Positions 20,872 to 33,774 of a stretch of 64,000 nucleotides of DNA are shown piece after piece. Under the pieces are notes generated by a model that was given only the letters and a program-made list of their open reading frames with translations, made no database searches and had not been told where the DNA came from. Source of the DNA: Buchananella hordeovulneris (GTDB lineage Bacteria; Actinomycetota; Actinomycetes; Actinomycetales; Actinomycetaceae); assembly GCF_001907235.1 (NCBI RefSeq), contig NZ_MQVS01000001.1, forward strand, positions 310,001 to 374,000, given 5' to 3'. Each line of letters opens with the position of its first letter. Positions within the stretch are counted from its first letter, which is position 1. The position numbers were made by a program, and so were the translations under genes.

Positions 20872-21822
20872 ATGATCAAGAAAATGAAAAAGCGACTGCT
20901 AGCAGTGGGGCTGGTGCCTGTGGCGCTCCTGGCTGCAGCATGCGAGGTATCCACTACCTACACGTTCACCCCGGAAGGGACTGTGGACACCACGGTAGTC
21001 ATGGACTTGTCTGCGGTGGATCCCCAGATGGCGGAGCTGCTGAAGGCGGGTGGTTCCGACATCTGTGCGGAGTTGGCCAAGTCGGCCAAGGAAAGCCAGG
21101 GCGGCATGCAGGGCGAGGTCGAGACTAAGTCCCTCGGGACAGCGGACGCGCCGATCTGTGAGGTGACCGTCCGCAACGTGCCTATCTCCACCCTGAACAA
21201 GGGGACGAAGGTGGAGCTGAAGGACGGCGTCTATACCGTTACCAGTGAGATACCGGAGGACCAGAAGGCGTCGATCGAGCCGCTGCTCAAGGGCGGGCCG
21301 GGCATCGATTTCTCGTTCAGGGCGGAGATGGTGTTCCCGGGCGCGGTGCAGTCATCGACCATCGGGACGGTCGAGGGCAACAAGGTGGTCATTACCTCCG
21401 TTGAGGAGCTGGCCAAGGGCGGCAAGATTGTGGCCTCCGCCGAGCCCAACGGGGCAGTAGGAGGCGGCCAGGACGAAGGCACCGAGCAGGGTGCAGGCCA
21501 GGAGCAGCAGAGCGGGCGCGAGGGTACCCTGCCCGCAGCAACGCCCGGGGGCAAGAGTGACCTGACTTGGCTGTGGATCACGCTGGGGGTCGTGGGCGGC
21601 TTGGCCGTGATTGGCATCGTGGTCGGGATCGTCATGCACAACAAGAAGAAGTCTGCGCCGACCGGGCCGCTGCCGGGGGGTTATGGGCAGCCGCAGCCGC
21701 CGCAGGGGGGCCAGCCTGGTTATGGGCAGCCCTACCCGCCGCAGGGCGGTCAGCCTGGTTATGGGCAGCCGCAGCCGCCCCAGGGTGGTCAGCAGTATCC
21801 GCCGCAGGGCTACGGGCAGTAG
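20872..21822 (+). CDS. LppM-like lipoprotein with C-terminal membrane segment and PQG-rich tail
   Basis: About 316 residues. A lipoprotein signal ends at LLAAAC, right before EVSTTYTFTPEGTVDTTVVMDLS, which resembles the LppM domain of actinobacterial lipoproteins. The domain runs to about residue 190, followed by a Gly/Glu/Gln linker, one membrane helix (WLWITLGVVGGLAVIGIVVGIV), KKK, and a cytoplasm-side tail of repeated GYGQPQPPQGGQP units. Being both lipid-anchored outside and spanning the membrane is the usual LppM plan. Starts at 20872 or 20884 are both possible; the first has a weak GCAGG. Mycobacterial LppM affects host interaction; no function is claimed here. Confidence 0.75.
   Translation: MIKKMKKRLLAVGLVPVALLAAACEVSTTYTFTPEGTVDTTVVMDLSAVDPQMAELLKAGGSDICAELAKSAKESQGGMQGEVETKSLGTADAPICEVTVRNVPISTLNKGTKVELKDGVYTVTSEIPEDQKASIEPLLKGGPGIDFSFRAEMVFPGAVQSSTIGTVEGNKVVITSVEELAKGGKIVASAEPNGAVGGGQDEGTEQGAGQEQQSGREGTLPAATPGGKSDLTWLWITLGVVGGLAVIGIVVGIVMHNKKKSAPTGPLPGGYGQPQPPQGGQPGYGQPYPPQGGQPGYGQPQPPQGGQQYPPQGYGQ
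21677..21815 (+). repeat. In-gene tandem repeats encoding GYGQPxPPQGGQP
   Basis: TTATGGGCAGCC-type units recur about every 40 bases, with GGTCAGCCTGGTTATGGGCA occurring with few changes. They encode the Pro/Gln/Gly-rich tail of the LppM-like protein and are likely length-variable. Confidence 0.6.
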
Positions 21823-21833
21823 GAGCCAACGTT

Positions 21834-21865
21834 AAGGGGCCGGGTGCAGGAGCACCCGGCCCCTT
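21834..21865 (+). terminator. Terminator after the LppM-like gene
   Basis: AAGGGGCCGGGTGC and GCACCCGGCCCCTT form a perfect 14-bp stem with a 4-base loop, 12 bases after the stop. Confidence 0.85.
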
Positions 21866-22001
21866 GCCGCCGGGAAATGTGATGAGGGCTACAGCATCTG
21901 TGTCTGCGTGAAGTGGCCCCTTTGGGCGAGCAATGGAACAATTGTGCGCAAGTGCCCCTAGGGGCATGCCGACGAAGGCACGTAAAGGCACGAGGTAAGC
22001 A

Positions 22002-26369
<4,368 letters not shown>

Positions 26370-26400
26370 GGATTGAGGTAGATCACCTCAGTTGATTTAT

Positions 26401-26447
26401 CCGAATGGGTGTGGCGCAGTTATCATTGCTGCGTCACACCCGTTCGG
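26401..26447. terminator. Long hairpin between the GH20 and GH35 genes
   Basis: CCGAATGGGTGTGGCGCAG and CTGCGTCACACCCGTTCGG pair along all 19 positions (two G-T wobbles) around a 9-base loop, 31 bases after the GH20 stop. It is a likely terminator or processing hairpin and would make the GH35 gene depend on its own promoter between 26448 and 26500. Confidence 0.7.
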
Positions 26448-26521
26448 TTTACCCGAACAATTCCGACAATGTAGTCGACTGGGAACGCCCGAGTCGGTGG
26501 GCCCGCAAGAAGAGGATGACA

Positions 26522-29500
26522 ATGAAGAGAAAAATGAGTTGTCGCGGCCCGGCGCGGCCCTGGCAACAGCTGTGGGCGAGCCTGGCGGCTGCCTCGCTGC
26601 TGGTGGCGGGCGGCACGTCGGCGGCATTCGCGGACGAGGAACTGCCCCCGGTGGAGGTGGCGGCGGACGAGTTAGCAGGGAAGAAGGTCAACTTCCCGGG
26701 CAATGACGGCAAGCCGCACCAGGTGACGTGGGACAAGAATTCGTTCTTCGTGGACGGCCAGCGGTTGCACGTGTGGTCGGGCGAACTGCACCACTGGCGG
26801 CTGCCGTCCCCCGAACACTGGCGCGATATCTTCCAGAAGCTGCGGGCCGCTGGCTTTAACGCCGTGTCCCTCTACTTCTTCCACGGGCTGCACCAGTCCC
26901 AGGAGGGGGGCGCGTACGATTTTTCGGGTATTAAGGACATCGACCGGTTGCTGACGATGGCCAAGGAAGAGGGGCTTTACGTCATTGCCCGCCCCGGCCC
27001 GTACGTCAACGCCGAAATCTCTATGGGCGGCCTGCCAGCCTACATGTCCAACTACACGCAGCACTCGTTGCGCAGCGTGGAGAACCTGGACTCGGCGAAG
27101 GAATGGCTCGGCAAGTTCAACGAGATCGCCAAGCGGCACCAGGTCACCGACGGTGGCGGCTCGATCATCATGTACCAGGCCGAGAACGAACTGCTCGGGG
27201 ACGAACAGTGGCGGAAGGACTTCCTGCGGGAGTTGACGACGTTCATCAAGGGGGACGGCATCACGGTGCCGGTCTTCCACAACGACTGGGGCATGGGCGG
27301 ACGCTTCCGCAACACCCAGGAGGTGGGCACCGACTTCTACGCCTACGACTGGTACCCGGCCGGCTTCAACTGCGGTAACCAGCGTGGCGGGTTCGCGGAC
27401 GACGAGGCCAAGTTCCGGGGCATCGCCCCCAACACGCCCATGTTCATTACCGAGGCCCAGGGCGGGGCGTTCACCCCGTGGGGGGCGGCGTTCAACACCG
27501 ACCAGTGCGCCGTCTACACCGACCCGGCCTTCACCCGTGAATTTGGGTTGGTCAACCTGGCCAACGGGGTGACCGCGTTCAACTACTACATGATCATCGG
27601 CGGCACGAACTGGGGGTGGACGGGCGCCCCGGCCTCTGGCTTCACCTCCTACGACTACGGCGCGGCCTTGAACGAGGACCGCCTCATCACCCCGAAGCTT
27701 GCGGTGCAAAAGGAGCTGGGCTACTGGCAGAACGCGGTGCCGCAGTTTGCCTCCATGGATCCGGTGGCGGCCCCGGCGGTGGAAGGGCAGGCGGCCCGCG
27801 GTGTCAAGGCCTACGCTCGCGTGGCCACCGACAAGGCCTCCTCGGCCACCGGCAACGGCACCCGTCTGCTGGCCTTCCGGCACGCCCGCGCCAACTCGGA
27901 AGAAACCACGCAGTTCACCGTGCCGCTGTCCCTGGGCACGGCCGGGCAGATCGATAACGGCGTGCCGATCGCCCCCGGCGACCCGCGGGTGGTATACACC
28001 GGCACCGTCACCGACGGGGAGAACGGGGTAAAGGTGCTGTCTTCCGACGGCGCCACCGCCACCCTGCAGTTCACCGGCTCGGCCATCGAGGTCACCGCGA
28101 ACCCGGCGATCGGCGGCGGCAACGCGAATGTGAGCGTCGACGGGGAGAACGTGGGCAGCTTGCAAACCCACGTGGACGAGCTGCAAAACGCCCAGCCGGT
28201 GACGGTCCGCAAGGACTTCCCGGCGGCCGGGCGGCACACCGTGGTGGTGACCACCACGGGCGCGCAGCCCGTCAACCTGGCGAGCTTCCGGGTCTTCGGG
28301 GCCCAGCAGTCCGGCGGGCAGACCTTGGTGGAGGAAATCAACAACTCCGACACCAACCGCATCAAGTTCTCCGACGGCTGGACGCAGGCCGCCAACCAGG
28401 GCTGGACGGCCGGGGACATCAACAACGACGAGGCCTTCTCCAAGCGGGCGGGCGATAGCTACGAGTTCACCTTCACCGGTACCGGCATCGACATCATCGC
28501 TCCTTTCTCCAGCAACCACGGCCCGGCCGACGTCTTCATCGATGGCGTCAAGGTGGGGCGCACCGAGGAGCAGGTCACCAACAGCGCGGTCGGCCAGCAG
28601 GTGGTCTTCTCCAAGCGCGACCTGGATCCTGGGGAGCACACGCTACGCGTCGTCGTCACCGGGGAGAGCTTCGACGGCTCGACCGACACGTTCGTGGCGC
28701 TGGACGCGCTGCGCGTCTACGAGGGCCAGGCGGGCCCCGACGAACCGAACCAGCCCCCGGCCGGGGAGCTGGCTTGGAACCGGATCCCGCAGAAGGAAGG
28801 CACCTCGCTGACCCTGCAGGGTCGCGACGCGGTGCTGGTGACCGCCGACGCCAAGCTCGGTGACCACAAGTTGCTCTACTCCACGGCCCAGCTGTTCGTC
28901 AACGAGGACTTTGGGGACCGCCAGTTCGTGGCCGTCGTCGGCCCGCGGGACGGCGCCGGGGAAATGGTGCTGGCCTACGACGCTGAGCCCACCGTCTCGG
29001 ACGGCGTGGAGAAGAACTGGGACGCCGACCGCAAGGAGCTGCGCCTGAACTTCACCTTCGGGGCCGAGCCCACCACCATCACGGTGCAGGGCGCCACCGG
29101 CAAGCCGCTGCAGGTGCGGGTGCTCGACCGCGAAGCGGCCGCCACCGCTTGGTTGCAGCACGGCGCCGCGGGGACCGGGAACCTGCCGGTCTTCGTGGAG
29201 GGACCCTACCTGGCCCGCGCCGCCGTGTTCTCGGGCAGCGAGGTCAACATTCTGGGCTCGGCCACCACGGCGCACCCGCTGCGGGTCTTCGCGCCGCAGG
29301 GCGTGACGACGGTGAAGTGGAACGGGCAGGCGCTGAGCGCGGGTGAGGTGTTCACCGGCCAGGCCGTCGCGCCCGTCGCGGTGGACACCCCGACCCTGAC
29401 CTGGGTGAAGGCCGAGGAGAACCCCGAGGCGCTGCCGGAGTTCGATGACTCGGCGTGGCGCGTGGTCGACAAGACCACGACGGTCAACCGGTGGCAGCGG

Positions 29501-31687
29501 CCAGGGCGCGCCAGCGGCAAGGTGATGGGCTCCAACGCCTACAAGATGTTCGAGGGCGATGTGTGGTACCGCGGCACCTACACCGCGAACAGCGCCGAAG
29601 GGGTAATCACCCTGCAAGGTAACGGTTCTACCGGGCAGCCCGGCCACGGCCGCCCCCCGGCGTTCATGCTGGTGTGGGTCAACGGTCACTACGCCGGGGC
29701 AGTCCCGGCGGTGGGGCGCCAGCAGCGGGTTAACATCCCGGCTGGGGCCGTCCAGGCCAACGGGAAGGCCGTCATCTCGGTGCTGGTGCACAACATGGGG
29801 CAAAACCTCGACTGGAGCGACGACGGCCTGTCCCGCCAGAACCGCGGTCTGGAAGACGTTGCGATCTCCAACGGCGACGCTGCCTCCGTGGTGTGGAAGA
29901 TTCAGGGGGCCCGGGACGTGGACAACCCCTTGGACGTGACCCGCACGATGTACAACAACGGGGGCCTGTACGGGGAGCGGGCGGGTTGGTACCTGCCGGG
30001 CTACCCGACCACTGGCTGGAAGTCGGCCACGCACTTGCGGGCCGACAAGCCGGGGGTGGCCTGGTACCGCAGCGCCTTCGATTTGGATGTGCCCGCGGGG
30101 CAGGACGTGTCCTTCCGCCTGGAGGTGCAGTCGTCGCGCTTCACCGCGCAGCGGCGTGCCGACCAGTCGGAGGTGCTGCTGTTCGTCAACGGCTGGAACA
30201 CTGGCGTCTACGTTGGGGACATCGGTCCGCAGACGTCGTTCACCATTCCGTCCGGCTTCCTCAACCCGAACGGCCGCAACGAGATCGCGGTGGCGGTGAC
30301 CGCCAAGACCGCGGGGCACGGACCGGACAACATCGTGCTGCGGCAGGTCAGCAACACCACTGGGGGGTTGTCTTACACGCCGCAGCTGCCGGGCGTCGGG
30401 GACTTTGCCCTGACCGCCCAGCCGACCCCGGCGCAGGTCGCGGTGGGCAAGCAGGTGTCCCTGACCGTGCAGCAGACCATTCCGCCGCTGGCGGGGGGCA
30501 CGCTGTCGAAGGTCTTGGTTGACTGGGGCGACGGTGCCAGCGAAGAGGTCACCAACGGCAAGTTCGCGCACACCTACCAGCAGGCGGGTGAGAAGAACGT
30601 GCAGCTGCGTTTGGTGGATGCGGTGAGTGGGGGCACGCTCGCCCAGGCCACCACCAAGGTGACGGTTACCGGCCCCGGCGGTGAGCCCACCACGGAGCCG
30701 ACCGATCAGCCCACCACGGATCCGACCGATCAGCCCACCACGGAGCCGACCGACCAGCCCACCACGGAGCCGCAGCCGGCGCCGCAGGTGAAGCGGGTGG
30801 CGGGACCGAACCGGTACGCCACCGCGGTCTCGGCCTTGGAGAGCGGTAAGTTCAGCAAGCAGGGTGTCGTGCTGGCAGGCGGCGGCTCCTACGCCGACGC
30901 GCTGGCTGCTGCCCCGCTGGCCGGGGCGATCGATGCGCCGGTGTTGTTGACCGACGGCAAGCACCTGCCTGCTGTGGTACGGGAGGCCATTGTTAAGTTC
31001 GGCCCGCGCACCGTCTACATCGTGGGTGGGGTGGGATCTGTCTCGCCGCAGGTGCAGGCCGAGTTGGAGGCAGCGGGCCTGCGGGTGCAGCGGGTGTCCG
31101 GACGGACTCGTTTCGAAACTGCCAGCCGGGTCAGCGTGCACACCCTGTCGCTGCTGCGGGCGCGGGGAGTGGATGTGTCGCAAACCAAGGTGTTGGTGGC
31201 CGACGGCATCAACTTCCCCGACGCGCTGGCGGCCGGGGCGGCGGCGTCGTCCACCGGTAGCGTGCTGCTGCTGTCCGACGGCACCAAGTTGCCGCAGGCC
31301 ACGCGCGACTTCCTGGATGAGCAACTACCGGCGGCCGGGGTGGTCGCGGTGGGCGGCAATGCCATCACCGCTACCGACGGCCTAGATCGGCCCGTGCAAA
31401 AGGTGCGCGGAGCCAACCGGTACGCCACTTCCCTGGAGCTGGCAAAGGTGCTGCGGCCGCAGGCCCAGCGCGTCATTCTGGTCTCGGGCGAGCAGCCGTG
31501 GGACGCCCTCGGCGCGGGCGGTCTGGCCAAGGTCCAGGACGCCGCGGTGCTGTTGACCCCGGCCAAGAAGCTGCCGCAGGAGATCAGCGACTACCTGGCG
31601 GCCCAGCGGCGCGACGTGACGATCCTGGGTGGTCTGGGCTCGGTGTCTTCCGTGGTCCAGAACCAGCTGCGGGCGCTGTTGCGCTAG
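26522..31687 (+). CDS. Giant secreted GH35 beta-galactosidase with CWB2 repeats
   Basis: 1721 residues. A signal peptide (cut near AFA-DE, residue 37) is followed by a GH35 barrel (about 60-400) with the acid/base Glu in YQAENELLG (E223) and the nucleophile in FITEAQGGAF (E311). Two carbohydrate-binding-like beta domains lie at about 500-595 and 613-735, galactosidase jelly-roll domains to about 1290, a PKD-like domain at 1295-1385, a TTEPTDQP-repeat linker, and three CWB2 repeats from about 1424. It should remove terminal beta-galactose from host glycans at the cell surface. ATG 26522 has AGAGG six bases upstream; the in-frame ATG at 26405 lies in the hairpin and lacks a signal sequence. galT-galK at 50.8 kb can use the released galactose. 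Confidence 0.92.
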   Translation: MKRKMSCRGPARPWQQLWASLAAASLLVAGGTSAAFADEELPPVEVAADELAGKKVNFPGNDGKPHQVTWDKNSFFVDGQRLHVWSGELHHWRLPSPEHWRDIFQKLRAAGFNAVSLYFFHGLHQSQEGGAYDFSGIKDIDRLLTMAKEEGLYVIARPGPYVNAEISMGGLPAYMSNYTQHSLRSVENLDSAKEWLGKFNEIAKRHQVTDGGGSIIMYQAENELLGDEQWRKDFLRELTTFIKGDGITVPVFHNDWGMGGRFRNTQEVGTDFYAYDWYPAGFNCGNQRGGFADDEAKFRGIAPNTPMFITEAQGGAFTPWGAAFNTDQCAVYTDPAFTREFGLVNLANGVTAFNYYMIIGGTNWGWTGAPASGFTSYDYGAALNEDRLITPKLAVQKELGYWQNAVPQFASMDPVAAPAVEGQAARGVKAYARVATDKASSATGNGTRLLAFRHARANSEETTQFTVPLSLGTAGQIDNGVPIAPGDPRVVYTGTVTDGENGVKVLSSDGATATLQFTGSAIEVTANPAIGGGNANVSVDGENVGSLQTHVDELQNAQPVTVRKDFPAAGRHTVVVTTTGAQPVNLASFRVFGAQQSGGQTLVEEINNSDTNRIKFSDGWTQAANQGWTAGDINNDEAFSKRAGDSYEFTFTGTGIDIIAPFSSNHGPADVFIDGVKVGRTEEQVTNSAVGQQVVFSKRDLDPGEHTLRVVVTGESFDGSTDTFVALDALRVYEGQAGPDEPNQPPAGELAWNRIPQKEGTSLTLQGRDAVLVTADAKLGDHKLLYSTAQLFVNEDFGDRQFVAVVGPRDGAGEMVLAYDAEPTVSDGVEKNWDADRKELRLNFTFGAEPTTITVQGATGKPLQVRVLDREAAATAWLQHGAAGTGNLPVFVEGPYLARAAVFSGSEVNILGSATTAHPLRVFAPQGVTTVKWNGQALSAGEVFTGQAVAPVAVDTPTLTWVKAEENPEALPEFDDSAWRVVDKTTTVNRWQRPGRASGKVMGSNAYKMFEGDVWYRGTYTANSAEGVITLQGNGSTGQPGHGRPPAFMLVWVNGHYAGAVPAVGRQQRVNIPAGAVQANGKAVISVLVHNMGQNLDWSDDGLSRQNRGLEDVAISNGDAASVVWKIQGARDVDNPLDVTRTMYNNGGLYGERAGWYLPGYPTTGWKSATHLRADKPGVAWYRSAFDLDVPAGQDVSFRLEVQSSRFTAQRRADQSEVLLFVNGWNTGVYVGDIGPQTSFTIPSGFLNPNGRNEIAVAVTAKTAGHGPDNIVLRQVSNTTGGLSYTPQLPGVGDFALTAQPTPAQVAVGKQVSLTVQQTIPPLAGGTLSKVLVDWGDGASEEVTNGKFAHTYQQAGEKNVQLRLVDAVSGGTLAQATTKVTVTGPGGEPTTEPTDQPTTDPTDQPTTEPTDQPTTEPQPAPQVKRVAGPNRYATAVSALESGKFSKQGVVLAGGGSYADALAAAPLAGAIDAPVLLTDGKHLPAVVREAIVKFGPRTVYIVGGVGSVSPQVQAELEAAGLRVQRVSGRTRFETASRVSVHTLSLLRARGVDVSQTKVLVADGINFPDALAAGAAASSTGSVLLLSDGTKLPQATRDFLDEQLPAAGVVAVGGNAITATDGLDRPVQKVRGANRYATSLELAKVLRPQAQRVILVSGEQPWDALGAGGLAKVQDAAVLLTPAKKLPQEISDYLAAQRRDVTILGGLGSVSSVVQNQLRALLR

Positions 31688-31699
31688 CTAGCAGGTAGA

Positions 31700-31736
31700 C
31701 CAGTGGGGGGCGAGCCATCGGCTCGCCCCCCACTGG
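31700..31736. terminator. Bidirectional terminator between GH35 and the GlsB-like gene
   Basis: CCAGTGGGGGGCGAGCC and GGCTCGCCCCCCACTGG form a perfect 17-bp stem with a 3-base loop, between two convergent genes. Confidence 0.88.
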
Positions 31737-31752
31737 CTAGTTGGTGGTGGAC

Positions 31753-32013
31753 TCAGCGCTTCTTGCCGGTCAGCCAGCCCCACACCAGCAGCACGATCAC
31801 CGAGCCGCCGATGGCCAGCACCCAGGTGCGCAGGTTCCAGAAGGTGCCGAGGTCGCTGTCGAACAGGATGCCGCCCAGCCAGCCCCCGACGTTAGCGCCG
31901 ACGACGCCGAGCAGGAGGGTGGTCAGCCAGTTGCCCTTGCCGTCGCGGTCGGTCAGCATCTTGGCGATGGCGCCGGCGATCAGGCCCAAGAGAAGAAATG
32001 CAAGAAATCCCAT
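31753..32013 (-). CDS. GlsB/YeaQ/YmgE-family small membrane protein
   Basis: An 86-residue protein with three hydrophobic segments and the family signature GLIAGAIAKMLTDRDGKGNW followed by GVVGANVGGWLGGILF. This transglycosylase-associated or GlsB family is induced by general stress in many bacteria; the molecular role is unknown. AGAGAG precedes the ATG. The 268-bp region upstream (32014-32281) is unusually A+T-rich and shared with a divergent hypothetical gene. Confidence 0.85.
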   Translation of the reverse strand: MGFLAFLLLGLIAGAIAKMLTDRDGKGNWLTTLLLGVVGANVGGWLGGILFDSDLGTFWNLRTWVLAIGGSVIVLLVWGWLTGKKR

Positions 32014-32281
32014 CGGTCACTCTCTTTCTGTGTTGTTTGTGGGTGGGGCGTGCGGCCCGCACCTCGGGGTGTCCGATGGGTCAAGTATTGCACATGCATT
32101 GGTAAAGAAAATGCATGGGTTTGCAAAGAGTGGTGGAATTGCAGCGTTTTGTCAAAGTTTGCATGCCTGAAGTCACAAGTTTGAAGTAATGAAGTGTGGC
32201 GCGCCCCACGGAAATAAGGGGATGGTCTCTGTCCGTGATGCCGGGCGCTGCCCACTCTCGTACGCTCCCGGGGAACCAGGC
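32014..32281. other. A+T-rich divergent intergenic region
   Basis: It contains a near -35 TTGACA on the minus strand (32150-32155 as TGTCAA) and repeated ATGCAT and TTTGCA words (ATGCAT near 32095 and 32111; TTTGCA at 32118 and 32157). It probably holds the promoters of the GlsB-like gene and the divergent hypothetical gene. I cannot fix either -10 with confidence. Confidence 0.4.
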
Positions 32282-32872
32282 ATGGGCGTTAGGCTGGCGC
32301 GCGAGATGAACGAAGATTTTGCATTCACGCGGCTAAACACCCAGTCCGGCGCGGTGGTGGAGCCGGGAGATGTCAGCCCTTTCTACGCGGAGGTGCGCCA
32401 CATGTTGCGGGACGCCCCGCAGCGCGAACTGGCAGATTGGCTGCGGGCCCTGGCGGGCCTAGTGACCAAATCCGCGCACACCGAGCCCACCCGCTACGAC
32501 ATCCTGCAGCTGTTGCAGGCCGCGCTCACCGTCGATGCGGCGGACCTCCCACTGGAGGAAGCCAGCGCGCCGCCGCAGCTGCCGGGAGACGATGAGGGCG
32601 TCGTGCTGCCTGCCGAGCAGGCCCGCCAACGCGCGCTGGGGGTTATCGCCTTCCAGCTGGCGGACCTGCGGAAATTGGCGGCTGCGGGCACCTTGCACGA
32701 CCCCCACCGCTTCTTCGGCGTGGTCTCACCCACCGGCAACTATTGGTACAACTTCACCCCCGAGGCATTCATCGAATGCGGGGCGGCCGGGCTGGCCGAC
32801 ACGGACCGGGAGGACACCGCCGGGTGGGACCTACTGGCCCTGTGGCTGGAGTTCGGGCGGCTATACGAGTAG
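32282..32872 (+). CDS. Hypothetical protein
   Basis: About 196 residues, not recognised. It is soluble and mostly helical in appearance, with no signal or membrane segment. The C-terminal third has a distinctive aromatic stretch (DPHRFFGVVSPTGNYWYNFTP) followed by FIECGAAGLAD. The start is uncertain: ATG 32282 (GGGGAA upstream), ATG 32306, or further upstream in frame to 32189. It converges on another uncharacterised gene with 26 bases between the stops. Codon use looks native. Confidence 0.6.
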   Translation: MGVRLAREMNEDFAFTRLNTQSGAVVEPGDVSPFYAEVRHMLRDAPQRELADWLRALAGLVTKSAHTEPTRYDILQLLQAALTVDAADLPLEEASAPPQLPGDDEGVVLPAEQARQRALGVIAFQLADLRKLAAAGTLHDPHRFFGVVSPTGNYWYNFTPEAFIECGAAGLADTDREDTAGWDLLALWLEFGRLYE

Positions 32873-32898
32873 CGACCGCGGCGGCGCGCCGGGGCCGG

Positions 32899-33432
32899 TC
32901 AGCGCAGGTGGTGGGCGGCGATTTGGGCGGATATCTCGCTCAAGCGGGTCACCCGTGCGGCCCACTGCGGCGCATAGTCCCACGCGGGCAGGGCCGCAGC
33001 GTAAAGGGATTGGCGGTTCAGGGCCCGCTGCAAGAACGGCAGGGCCGAGGCATCTACAACACCCTCGTCAACAAACTGGCCCAGCACGGTAGCGATGATC
33101 GAGATGTCGAGCGTGAAGATCTCGTACCAGTCGTCCACCTGCGGATCGGCGACCAGCTGCTGCACGCGCGCAGGGGAGGCCAGTGCGTCGGTGTACGCGG
33201 CCAGCGGCATCTCGCCGACCGACCGCACCACCCATTGGAGGCAAGAACGCACCGCGGCTCGCGGGTGCTTGGCGCGCCAGGCGCGCCATTCGGCTAGCGC
33301 CGTAAAACCTTCGTCCGAGCCGAAAGGAGATAGATCGTCGCCGCCGTCCCAGAAAAAGTCGTCCGGGATGAGGGCCTGCGCGTGGGGGTGAGCCCGCTCC
33401 CGGTCGATGCCCGGGTAATCCTCGTCTGCCAC
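32899..33432 (-). CDS. YfeS-like protein of unknown function
   Basis: About 177 residues. The region IPDDFFWDGGDDLSPFGSDE followed by EWRAWRAKHP and CLQWVV resembles the uncharacterised YfeS-type proteins, which share an (F)W(D)...(D)(E/D)xxPFGSDxG motif; I am moderately sure of this. No signal, membrane segment or catalytic motif is visible. The GTG at 33432 has AAGGGAA seven bases upstream and is preferred; the frame is open to 33501. A repeat array starts less than 100 bases beyond the start, so promoter and repeats are close. Confidence 0.6.
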   Translation of the reverse strand: MADEDYPGIDRERAHPHAQALIPDDFFWDGGDDLSPFGSDEGFTALAEWRAWRAKHPRAAVRSCLQWVVRSVGEMPLAAYTDALASPARVQQLVADPQVDDWYEIFTLDISIIATVLGQFVDEGVVDASALPFLQRALNRQSLYAAALPAWDYAPQWAARVTRLSEISAQIAAHHLR

Positions 33433-33510
33433 GCTGCGTTCCCTTCGATGCGGCACGGAGATCAGTATGCGCTGTCCGCCCTGACTTAGCGTAGTCGCCA
33501 TGGGTGCGCG

Positions 33511-33755
33511 TCACCATCATGTCTTTGTGGCACCATCATGTCCTAAGCGCACCATCATGTCCTTAAAACGCCGAATTAGGGGCATGGTGGTGCGCTAAGG
33601 ACATGATGGTGACCTTAGGGCATGGTGGTGCGGTGCATTAGGGGCATGATGGTGCGTTAGGGGCATGATGGTGCGTTAGGGGCATGATGGTGCGTTAAGG
33701 GCATGATGGTGCGCTAAGGACATGGCGGTGCGGCGCATCAAAGGCATGCCGGTGT
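33511..33755. repeat. Intergenic 19-bp repeat array, copy 3 (3 + 9 inverted units)
   Basis: Three rightward units begin at 33511, 33530 and 33549 (GCACCATCATGTCCTTA type). The centre AAACGCCGAA (33566-33575) follows. Nine reverse-complement units then run on with their CATG at 33583, 33602, 33621, 33645, 33664, 33683, 33702, 33721 and 33745. Steps are 19 bp except two of 24 bp, where a 5-base GGTGC/GGCGC piece is duplicated. Units 4 to 7 are nearly identical (TTAGGGGCATGATGGTGC), which suggests recent expansion. It fills most of the 342-bp gap between purU and the YfeS-like gene. There are no unique spacers, so it is not a CRISPR. Confidence 0.9.
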
Positions 33756-33774
33756 TCCCGTCGCCCCGCCGGGC

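Noticed and set aside
28643-31324. Open reading frame of almost 900 codons on the minus strand opposite the GH35 gene
   Set aside because: Same cause: a shadow of the true coding strand, with no start signal and no recognisable motif.
32189-32281. Longer N-terminus for the hypothetical gene at 32282
   Set aside because: The extension is coded by A+T-rich promoter-like DNA and has no ribosome-binding site, although I cannot exclude it.
33511-33755. CRISPR array
   Set aside because: Units repeat every 19 bp without spacers, orientation flips in the middle, and there are no cas genes.
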